Shown here in pieces: positions 33,096 through 40,748 of a DNA stretch of 60,346 nucleotides (position 1 is its first letter; each line of letters starts with the position of its first letter). The notes beneath the pieces were generated by a model. The model did no database searches, had not been told where the DNA came from, and saw nothing but the letters and a program-made list of their open reading frames with translations. The translations under genes were made by a program, and so were the position numbers. The stretch spans positions 1-60,346 of the forward strand of contig JAICIE010000006.1 in the NCBI GenBank assembly GCA_025924515.1, in the 5' to 3' direction. Source of the DNA: Jatrophihabitans sp. GTDB lineage: Bacteria > Actinomycetota > Actinomycetes > Mycobacteriales > Jatrophihabitantaceae.

Positions 33096-35018
33096 TCACT
33101 GCGGGAAGGCAAGCTGGTCGACGAACTTGTCGTTGAAGTCGGCACGGTCGGAGAGCTCGACATAGCGCACCTCCTCGAGCAACGCCTGAGCGCCGGCCCG
33201 TTCACGCTGGCTCAGCAGCGCCATCTTGGCGCCCTCACCTGCGACGTTTCCCGCTGACACGATGCGCAGAATCGGCAGCTTGGGAACGAGCCCGATGCGG
33301 ACGGCCGCCGCCGGCGACAGGTATGTCCCGAACGAGCCGGCGAGCAGGACCTGCTGCACGTCGCCGGGCCCGACGCCGAGCTCCTCGAGCAGTAGCGACC
33401 ACCCGGTGGCGATCGCCGCCTTGGCGAACTGCAGCTCGCGAATGTCGCGCTGCGACAGATACACGCCGTGCTCGGAGCCGTCGCGGTGCAGGACGAAGAT
33501 CCGCTCCTCGCCGAGATAGGTCAACCGGTCGGCGAGCGCCGGCGCCACCGTCTGCGCCACCGCATCGGCGACGAAACGCCCGGAGGCGTCGACCAGCCCG
33601 ATGCGGACCAGTTCGGCCACCGCGTCGACGAGTCCGGATCCGCACAGGCCCGACGGTGCTATGTCACCGATGACGCCGAGCTCGACGTCGGCTCCCAGCT
33701 TGACGACCTCGATCGCACCGTCTGCCGCCCGCATGCCGCAGCGGATGGCGCCGCCCTCGAAGGCGGGTCCGGCCGGCGCGGCCGTGGCCACGATCCGGTC
33801 GCCGTCGGCGAGCACGAGCTCGCAGTTCGTCCCGACGTCGATGAACAGGCGCAGGCGCTTGTCCCGGTCCATGCCGGTCGCGAGAATTCCGGCGACGATG
33901 TCCCCGCCGACGTACGCCCCGAGCGCCGGGAACAGCACGGCCCGCGCACCCGGGTGCAGCTGCAGGCCCAGTTCGCGCGCGGGAACCACCGGCGGCATGG
34001 CGGACGACAGCACGAACGGCGCCACCCCCAACGGTTCCGGGTCGATGCCGAGCGCCAGGGCGGTCATCGTCGCGTTGCCGGCGACCGCGACCTCGTAGAC
34101 CTCGTCCGGGTCGACGGACGCTTCCGCGCAGACCTCCTCGGCCAACTCGGCCAGTGTTTCGTGCGCGGCCGCGGTCAACCGGTCGAGCGCCGCGGGATCC
34201 ATCATGGTCGCGCTGATCCGGGTGATCACGTCCCCGCCGAATGGCTGCTGCTTGTTCAGCCGCGACTGCACCGCGGCGGGCGTTCCGGTGGTGAGGTCCA
34301 GCAGCGTGGCGACCGCGGTCGTCGTGCCGAGGTCGAAGGCGATGGCGAACTGCCGATCCGTCGTGTCGCCCGGCTCGACGTCGATGAGGATGTCGTCGAC
34401 GATGACGGCCGTGACGGCGAAGTCGGATGCGCGCAACACTTGCGGCAGCCGGCGCAGCACGTGCAGGTCGGCGGTGAGCTCGAGATCCTCCAGCGCGTCG
34501 AGCAACCGGGCCAGGTCCGGGCGTTGGTCGGCCAACGACGGCTCGCTGAGCTCGACGTACCGCTTCTGCACCGCGGGCCGGAGGATGACCTGGCGGCCGA
34601 CGCCGACGGTCGCGGCCTTCGGCCGCGTCGCGAGGGGTGGCACGGAGATCCGGAGGTCGACGGTCGCCTGCGCCAGGCAGGCCAGCCGCCAGCCCTGCCG
34701 CAGCTCGTCGGGCGTGAAAGCCCGCACGTCCAACCGGCCGACCGGCACCGTGCCGGACAGGATCTGCACCTTGCACTTCTTGCATGTCCCGTGCCCGCCG
34801 CAGGTGGAGTCGATGGCGATGCCGTTCCAGCTCGCAGCGTCGAACACCGTGACGCCGGGCGGCACCCGCGCCGTCCGCTCTGCCGGCAGGAAGGTCATCT
34901 CGACCCGTCCGGATCCCTCGTGGGTCGCGGTGTGCCCCGGCGTCGGTTCGATCAGTCCCTCGCGCCGGTAGCTGTCGCGGTCGGCCGATTCGGGCAGCCG
35001 CGGCTGCGGGTCGCTCAC
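33096..35018 (-). CDS. RACo-type corrinoid activation protein (2Fe-2S ferredoxin plus ASKHA ATPase)
   Basis: 640 residues (DUF4445/RACo family). After about 40 extra residues, the plant-type 2Fe-2S domain shows CGGHGTCKKC (Cys73, Cys79, Cys82) with the fourth ligand in LACLAQ. The ASKHA domain carries FDLGTTTAVATLLD, VAGNATMTALALG, FIDVGTNCELVL and LCGSGLVDAVAELVR. Such proteins use ATP and an electron to reduce inactive Co(II) corrinoid to Co(I). The GTG start overlaps the stop of the pterin methyltransferase gene as GTGA. It keeps the corrinoid protein encoded two genes upstream active. Confidence 0.92.
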   Translation of the reverse strand: MSDPQPRLPESADRDSYRREGLIEPTPGHTATHEGSGRVEMTFLPAERTARVPPGVTVFDAASWNGIAIDSTCGGHGTCKKCKVQILSGTVPVGRLDVRAFTPDELRQGWRLACLAQATVDLRISVPPLATRPKAATVGVGRQVILRPAVQKRYVELSEPSLADQRPDLARLLDALEDLELTADLHVLRRLPQVLRASDFAVTAVIVDDILIDVEPGDTTDRQFAIAFDLGTTTAVATLLDLTTGTPAAVQSRLNKQQPFGGDVITRISATMMDPAALDRLTAAAHETLAELAEEVCAEASVDPDEVYEVAVAGNATMTALALGIDPEPLGVAPFVLSSAMPPVVPARELGLQLHPGARAVLFPALGAYVGGDIVAGILATGMDRDKRLRLFIDVGTNCELVLADGDRIVATAAPAGPAFEGGAIRCGMRAADGAIEVVKLGADVELGVIGDIAPSGLCGSGLVDAVAELVRIGLVDASGRFVADAVAQTVAPALADRLTYLGEERIFVLHRDGSEHGVYLSQRDIRELQFAKAAIATGWSLLLEELGVGPGDVQQVLLAGSFGTYLSPAAAVRIGLVPKLPILRIVSAGNVAGEGAKMALLSQRERAGAQALLEEVRYVELSDRADFNDKFVDQLAFPQ

Positions 35019-35881
35019 GTCCCCGCGAGCTGCCGGGCCCGGTGCGCTGCGATCCAGGCGGCTCCCCACTCGTCGTGGCCGAGAACGAGGTCGGCGGCTT
35101 TCACCGCGGCCACGAGCTGCGGAGTGCGGGTGTCCATGATCGCACTGGTCAGCCCGGCGGACATCGCGATGGGCAGGAACGCGGCGCCGATCGCAGCACG
35201 GTCCGGCATGCCGAACGACACGTTGGAGGCGCCGCAGGTCATGTTCAGGCCGTGGCGGTCGCGGATGCCCCGCATGGTGGTCAGCGTCGTCTGGACGACA
35301 GTGGTGTCGGCGCCGATCGGCATGGCCAGCGGGTCGATCACGATGTCCTCGACCGCGATCCCGTATTCCTTCGTCGCGACAGACACGATGTGGTCGACCA
35401 GTTCCAGGCGGCGTTCTGCTTCCATCGGGATCTCGTCGGCGTCGTTGGGGAGCGCGATGACGGCGGCGTCGTACTTCTTCACCAGCGGCAGGATGGCCGC
35501 CATCCGGTCGTCCTCCGCGGTAACGGAGTTGACCAGAGCGCGCCCCTGGTACACCGAAAGGCCCGCCTCGAGCGCCTCCACGACGGATGAGTCGATGCAG
35601 ATCGGCAGATCGGTGCACTTCTGCACCAGCCGGATCGCCCGTGCCAGGAGGTCGGCCTCGTCGGTGAGCGGGACGCCCATGTTGACATCGAGGACGTCCG
35701 CGCCGCCGGCCACCTGGGCGGCGACGTCGCGCTCGACGGCGGAGAGATCGCCCTCCCGCAACTGCTGCTGGAAGATCTTGCGCCCGGTCGGGTTGATCCG
35801 TTCACCGATCAGGCAGAAGGGCCGGCTGTGGCCGAGGACGACCTCCTTGGTCGCCGAGCGGAGGACGGTCTCGTGCATCAT
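35015..35881 (-). CDS. Methyltetrahydrofolate:corrinoid methyltransferase (pterin-binding, MtgA/AcsE-like)
   Basis: 288 residues, TIM-barrel pterin-binding domain (PF00809). FCLIGERINPTGR is the family N-terminal motif. DVLDVNMGVPLTDE and ICIDSSVVEALEAGL hold pterin-contacting Asp/Asn, MTCGASNVSFGMPDR is the conserved ASN-x-SFG-x-P loop, and VIDPLAMPIGAD follows. It moves the methyl group from the corrinoid protein to THF, or the reverse. Start choice: ATG at 35879-35881 (MMHETV) aligns with relatives; an upstream ATG at 35921-35923 is possible. It lies between the corrinoid protein and activator genes. Confidence 0.85.
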   Translation of the reverse strand: MMHETVLRSATKEVVLGHSRPFCLIGERINPTGRKIFQQQLREGDLSAVERDVAAQVAGGADVLDVNMGVPLTDEADLLARAIRLVQKCTDLPICIDSSVVEALEAGLSVYQGRALVNSVTAEDDRMAAILPLVKKYDAAVIALPNDADEIPMEAERRLELVDHIVSVATKEYGIAVEDIVIDPLAMPIGADTTVVQTTLTTMRGIRDRHGLNMTCGASNVSFGMPDRAAIGAAFLPIAMSAGLTSAIMDTRTPQLVAAVKAADLVLGHDEWGAAWIAAHRARQLAGT

Positions 35882-35930
35882 CGGGGGCCTTTGCTTGTCG
35901 AGAGGCGTTCGGGACGGTGTCATGCACCGA

Positions 35931-36596
35931 TCAGGCCGGCGCGAGCGCCCGACGGCGGTGAATGAGTTCTTTGGCTTTCCGGACGGTCGCCGAGGCGTCG
36001 GACGCGTATCCGTCCGCACCGACGGCGTCGGCGTACTCCTGTGTGACCGGCGCTCCGCCGACCATCACCACGACGCTCTCGCGGAGCCCTGCCTTCTGCA
36101 ACGCGTTGATGTTGGCCTTGAACATCGGCATGGTCGTCGTCAGGAACGCCGAGAAGCCGACGATGTCGGGCTTGTGCGCGGCGACCGCCTCGACGAACTT
36201 CTCCGGGGCGACTTGAACCCCCAGGTCGATCACCTCGAAGCCGGCGCCCTCGAGCATGATGTTGACGAGGTTCTTGCCGATGTCGTGCACGTCGCCCTTG
36301 ACGGTGCCCATCACGAACTTGCCGATGGTCTCGACGCCGGTGTCGGCGAGGAGCGGCCGCAGCACCTCCATCGCGCCCGCCATCGCCCGCCCGGCGATCA
36401 GCATCTCGGGAACGAAGAAGTCGCCACGTTCGAAGCGGGCGCCGACTTCCTCGAGCGATGGGATCAGCGCATCGAACAGCAGGGTCTGCGGATCCATGCC
36501 CATGTCGAGCGCCTGGTGTGTCAGGTCAAGCACCGTTGGAGCGTTACCGACCAGGGTCTGGTCGTAGAGGCCCTTCAGGATCTCGTCCGGTGTCAT
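35931..36596 (-). CDS. Corrinoid (methyl-cobalamin-binding) protein, MtbC/MttC-like
   Basis: 221 residues. An N-terminal helical cap (about 1-90, with LIPSLEEVGARFERGDFFVPEML) precedes a Rossmann B12 domain with the cobalt-ligand motif Asp102-x-His104-x-x-Gly107 (KGDVHDIGKNL). GFSAFLTTTMP and VMVGGAPVTQEYA complete the site. It accepts a methyl group from an MttB-family partner. It is the only corrinoid protein in the window, so both MttB paralogs probably share it. First structural gene of the corrinoid operon, 55 bp after the IclR gene. Confidence 0.92.
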   Translation of the reverse strand: MTPDEILKGLYDQTLVGNAPTVLDLTHQALDMGMDPQTLLFDALIPSLEEVGARFERGDFFVPEMLIAGRAMAGAMEVLRPLLADTGVETIGKFVMGTVKGDVHDIGKNLVNIMLEGAGFEVIDLGVQVAPEKFVEAVAAHKPDIVGFSAFLTTTMPMFKANINALQKAGLRESVVVMVGGAPVTQEYADAVGADGYASDASATVRKAKELIHRRRALAPA

Positions 36597-36651
36597 CTCG
36601 GCGTCCTCTCGCCTTCGTGGAGCGTCTTGTGCGGGGCGATCGGGTGGGAGT

Positions 36652-37413
36652 TCACGCCACACCCCTCGTGCTGGCCCGGCGCTGCAGCAGCAGCGACAGG
36701 TCCTCTCCGTGCTCGATCAGAAGCGTTGCGATCTCATCGAGGTTCCTTCCCAGGCGCGCGCTGGGCCCAGACACCCCCAGGGCGGCGATCACGTCGCCGT
36801 CCGACCCTCGCACGGGGACCGCCGCCGCGTTCAACCCGATCTCCAGCTCTTCCCGGGTCAGGGCGTAGCCGCGCCGGCGGATGTCGGCAGCCTCGCGTTC
36901 CAGGGCGTCGGCCGTCGGGAGGGCGTGCGGCGTCGGTTGCTCCAATCGCCCGCGCGGCATCGGCAGCGCGGCGAAGGCGTAGAGGACCTTGCCTAGCGCC
37001 GAGCAGTGCGCCGGCACGGTGACGTGCAGCCAGTCACGGGCGCCGAGGACGTACGTGGAATCGACCTGCGCGATCTGCACGACCGTGTCGCCCCGCGGGA
37101 TGCCGAGGTTCACCGTCTCGCTGGTCGCGCCGCCGACCCGGCGCAGCACGGGCTCGGCCAGTCGGGCGACCTGTGACCACGGATCGTGCCGGGCCGCGTA
37201 GAGAGCGAACAGCGCGCCGGAGGAGTAGGCACCCGTGGCGTCGCGTTCGACGAGGTGGTTGGCTTCGAGTGCGGCGAGCAACCGCGACGTCGTCGATCTG
37301 GTGAGGCCGGAGACGCCGACCAGCGTGGTGAAGCTGACGGGCCGGTCGGCCTCGACCACGCGTGTCAGCAACTGCGCGGCCCGATCGACCGCCTGGGTAC
37401 CGCCGTTGCTCAT
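36652..37413 (-). CDS. IclR-family regulator 1
   Basis: 253 residues. N-terminal winged HTH (VDRAAQLLTRVVEADRPVSFTTLVGVSGLTRSTTSRLLAALE) and C-terminal IclR effector domain with SALGKVLYAFAALP and RGYALTREELEIGLNAAAVPV. It is the first gene of the corrinoid operon and is divergent from the first MttB gene across a 63-bp gap containing an inverted repeat, so it probably controls both directions. The ligand is presumably the methylated amine or a product, which is inferred. Confidence 0.92.
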   Translation of the reverse strand: MSNGGTQAVDRAAQLLTRVVEADRPVSFTTLVGVSGLTRSTTSRLLAALEANHLVERDATGAYSSGALFALYAARHDPWSQVARLAEPVLRRVGGATSETVNLGIPRGDTVVQIAQVDSTYVLGARDWLHVTVPAHCSALGKVLYAFAALPMPRGRLEQPTPHALPTADALEREAADIRRRGYALTREELEIGLNAAAVPVRGSDGDVIAALGVSGPSARLGRNLDEIATLLIEHGEDLSLLLQRRASTRGVA

Positions 37414-37424
37414 GACGGCGCAGG

Positions 37425-37439
37425 TTCCATACTATGAAA
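37425..37439. promoter_or_regulatory. IclR-1 operator-like inverted repeat
   Basis: TTCCATA-C-TATGAAA is an inverted repeat with one mismatch between arms, centred in the 63-bp gap between divergent IclR-1 and MttB-1 genes. A second palindrome, CCATATGG, lies about ten bases on (around 37448). The two sites together suit an IclR dimer of dimers. Confidence 0.55.
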
Positions 37440-37476
37440 CTCTACTCCCATATGGTGAGGCTAGGAGGCGGCGCTC

Positions 37477-38916
37477 GTGTTCCGCAACACCATGCCGAGA
37501 TACGAGGTGCTGTCCGGCCAGGCGATCGACGCGCTCGACAAGGCCTGGCGCCGACTGGTGACCGAGGTCGGCGTCGAGTTCGCGTCCGACCGGGCGCTGG
37601 ACAAGTTCAGGGCGGCCGGGCAGCGCGTCGAGGACAACGTGGTCTTCCTGGACCCCGACTTCGTTCTCGAGCAGGTCGCCAAGGCGCCGCGGGAGTTCGA
37701 CGTAGCGGCTCGCAACCCGGCGAACTCGGTGCACATCGGCGGCGACTCGATGGCCTTCGGCGCGGTGTACGGACCTCCGTTCGTCCGCCAGGGGGCGGTG
37801 CGCCGCGACGCGACGATGCAGGACTTCCGGGCCTTCACCAAGCTCGCTCAGTCCTTTAAGGTGCTCGACTCCGCGGGCGGGGTGATCTGCGAGCCGAACG
37901 ACACGCCGCTCGACTCGCGCCATCTCGACATGACATACGCGCTGCAGACCCTCACCGACAAGATCTACATGGGCAACGTGGTGTCGGGCCCGAACGCCCG
38001 CGACACGATCGCCATGAGCGAGATCCTCTTCGGCGGACGCGACGCGATCGAGCGGACGCCGGTCACCATCTCTTTGATCAACTGCAATTCGCCGCTGCGG
38101 TGGGACGACCGGATGCTGGACGCGCAGTTCGAGTACTCCGAGGCCAACCAGCCGGTCGTCCTGACTCCGTTCATCCTGATGGGGGCGATGTCCCCGGTCA
38201 CGATTCCTGCGGCACTGGTGCAGCAGATCGCCGAGGCCCTCTCCGGGATCGCGCTGTCGCAGCTGATCCGGCCCGGCTGCCCGGTGATCTTCGGGTCGTT
38301 CCTGTCGAACATCGACATGCAGTCCGGCTCGCCGACCTTCGGCACGCCGGAGTCGGCGACGGGTCTGTTGTGCACCGGTCAGATCGCCCGGCACTTCGGC
38401 CTGCCCTTCCGCACGGGCGGCGCGATGACCTCGTCCCAGGTGGCGGACGCGCAAGCCGGCTACGAGGCGCTCATGACGCTGTTGCCGACGTTCCTGGCCG
38501 GCACAAACTGGGTGATGCATTCGGCCGGTTGGCTGGAGGGCGGTCTCGTCGCCGGGTACGAGAAATTCATCGTCGACGTCGAACTGGTGCAGATGATGCA
38601 GGAAGAGTTCCGGCCGCTGGACATCGACGAGGGAACGCTCGCTTTCGACGCGCACGTCGAGGTCGGTCACGGCGGTCACTTCCTCGGTGCCGCGCACACG
38701 ATGGAGCGGTTCCGCGATTGCTTTTACCGCCCGATGTTGTCGTCCTCGGAGAATTACGAGCGGTGGATGCGCAACGGCGCGGTCGACGCCAACGGTCGCG
38801 CCGAGAAGGTCTATCAGAAGAAGCTGGCGGAATACGAGCCGCCGCCGCTCGACGACGCCATCCGCACCGAACTCGAGGACTACGTGACGCGGCGGCGTCG
38901 GGAGCTCGGCGACTGA
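37477..38916 (+). CDS. Trimethylamine/betaine methyltransferase, MttB superfamily, non-pyrrolysine (paralog 1)
   Basis: 479 residues (PF06253), open throughout with no in-frame TAG, so it is of the non-pyrrolysine type like the glycine-betaine:corrinoid methyltransferase MtgB. Conserved blocks include INCNSPLRWDDRML, PFILMGAMSPVTIPAAL, GSFLSNIDMQSGSPTFGTPE, and AHVEVGHGGHFLGAAHTMERFRDCFYRP. It would demethylate a quaternary amine to its dimethyl product and methylate the corrinoid protein encoded by the divergent operon. The GTG start has AGGAGG upstream. The substrate (glycine betaine versus another) is inferred. Confidence 0.88.
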   Translation: MFRNTMPRYEVLSGQAIDALDKAWRRLVTEVGVEFASDRALDKFRAAGQRVEDNVVFLDPDFVLEQVAKAPREFDVAARNPANSVHIGGDSMAFGAVYGPPFVRQGAVRRDATMQDFRAFTKLAQSFKVLDSAGGVICEPNDTPLDSRHLDMTYALQTLTDKIYMGNVVSGPNARDTIAMSEILFGGRDAIERTPVTISLINCNSPLRWDDRMLDAQFEYSEANQPVVLTPFILMGAMSPVTIPAALVQQIAEALSGIALSQLIRPGCPVIFGSFLSNIDMQSGSPTFGTPESATGLLCTGQIARHFGLPFRTGGAMTSSQVADAQAGYEALMTLLPTFLAGTNWVMHSAGWLEGGLVAGYEKFIVDVELVQMMQEEFRPLDIDEGTLAFDAHVEVGHGGHFLGAAHTMERFRDCFYRPMLSSSENYERWMRNGAVDANGRAEKVYQKKLAEYEPPPLDDAIRTELEDYVTRRRRELGD

Positions 38917-38926
38917 GCCCGGTCGG

Positions 38927-39799
<873 letters not shown>

Positions 39800-39839
39800 C
39801 GTGAAAGTCCTTTCGTGCACTCCAGGGCTCAGCTCGCGC

Positions 39840-39873
39840 GTTGCGAAACGCACAACTGGTACTGCGATACGCA
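39840..39873. promoter_or_regulatory. Paired TGCGAWACGC sites between purU and IclR-2
   Basis: TGCGAAACGCA (39842-39852, preceded by GT) and TGCGATACGCA (39863-39873, followed by AC) are near-palindromes of the type GTTGCG-N3-CGCAAC. They are exactly 21 bp apart, in the 98-bp gap between divergent purU and the IclR-2 gene. Autoregulation by IclR-2 is inferred. Confidence 0.65.
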
Positions 39874-39897
39874 ACAGACTTACGTTAGCATTGCGCG

Positions 39898-40671
39898 ATG
39901 AGCAACAGCGGCCCGGAAGCGTCCGGCGTCCAGGCTGTCGAACGGGCGCTGAGAATCTTGGACCTGTTGGCTCGCAGCGGGGAGTCGGGCGTCACCACAC
40001 TCGCCGCGGACATGGGCGTGCACAAGAGCACCGCATTCCGCCTCGTCACGACCTTGGAGCGCGGCGGGCTCGTCGAGCAGTCCGAGCATCGCGGCAAGTA
40101 CCGGTTGGGGATGGGCATCCTGCGTCTGGCCGGCGCGACCACCGCGCGCCTGGACGTGGTGCAGGAGGCCCGGCCGGTCTGCCGCAAGCTCGCCTCCGCC
40201 ACCGGCGAGACGGTCAATATCTCCGTGCTCTCGGAGCGCTCGGCCCTCTATCTCGATCAGGTGGCCGGCCCGTCGGCGTTGCAGTCGCACAACTGGGTCG
40301 GCCAGCACATCCCGTTGCACGCCACCTCCAACGGCAAGGTGCTGTTGAGCGGGCTTGTGCCGGACGAGATCGCAGCGACGGTCCCGGTGCTGCCCGCCCT
40401 GACGGATCACACGATCACCGAGCTGTCCCGGCTGCAGGCCGAGGTCGACGAGGTGCGGGCCCGCGGCTACGCGCTGGCGGTCGACGAACTCGAGGTCGGG
40501 CTCACGGCCATCGCCGCTCCCATCCGCAACGCGCACGGGGACGTTCTCGCCGCGCTCAGCGTCTCCGGACCGTCCTTCCGCCTCGACGAGCGGCGCATCC
40601 GCGAGGTCGTACCGGTGGTCCAGGAGGCGGCGCGGGAGATCTCGCATCGGTTGGGCTGGGGAGAACGCTGA
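39898..40671 (+). CDS. IclR-family regulator 2
   Basis: 257 residues: HTH (VERALRILDLLARSGESGVTTLAADMGVHKSTAFRLVTTLE) and IclR effector domain (ATSNGKVLLSGLVPDEI, RGYALAVDELEVGLTAIAAPI). Flanked by purU (divergent) and the dimethylglycine-dehydrogenase-like gene (downstream, 77 bp). The same motif appears in front of itself/purU and in front of that gene, so it is the likely regulator of the demethylation genes. Confidence 0.93.
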   Translation: MSNSGPEASGVQAVERALRILDLLARSGESGVTTLAADMGVHKSTAFRLVTTLERGGLVEQSEHRGKYRLGMGILRLAGATTARLDVVQEARPVCRKLASATGETVNISVLSERSALYLDQVAGPSALQSHNWVGQHIPLHATSNGKVLLSGLVPDEIAATVPVLPALTDHTITELSRLQAEVDEVRARGYALAVDELEVGLTAIAAPIRNAHGDVLAALSVSGPSFRLDERRIREVVPVVQEAAREISHRLGWGER

Positions 40672-40691
40672 AGGCCGCGACTGTTGCTTGA

Positions 40692-40716
40692 TGCGAAACG
40701 CGTTGTACGATCCGCA
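40692..40716. promoter_or_regulatory. IclR-2 motif copies upstream of the dimethylglycine dehydrogenase-like gene
   Basis: TGCGAAACGC at 40692-40701 repeats the word found at 39842, and TACGATCCGCA (40706-40716) is a diverged second copy ending in CGCAAC. Both lie 33-57 bp upstream of the GTG start at 40749. Confidence 0.55.
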
Positions 40717-40748
40717 ACAACTTCGGGAGTCGAGCTAGGGGTGGCCGC

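Noticed and set aside
33468-37022. Long plus-strand open frame (1184 codons) opposite the corrinoid operon
   Set aside because: Antisense shadow of the activator, pterin methyltransferase and corrinoid protein genes, all of which have clear motifs.
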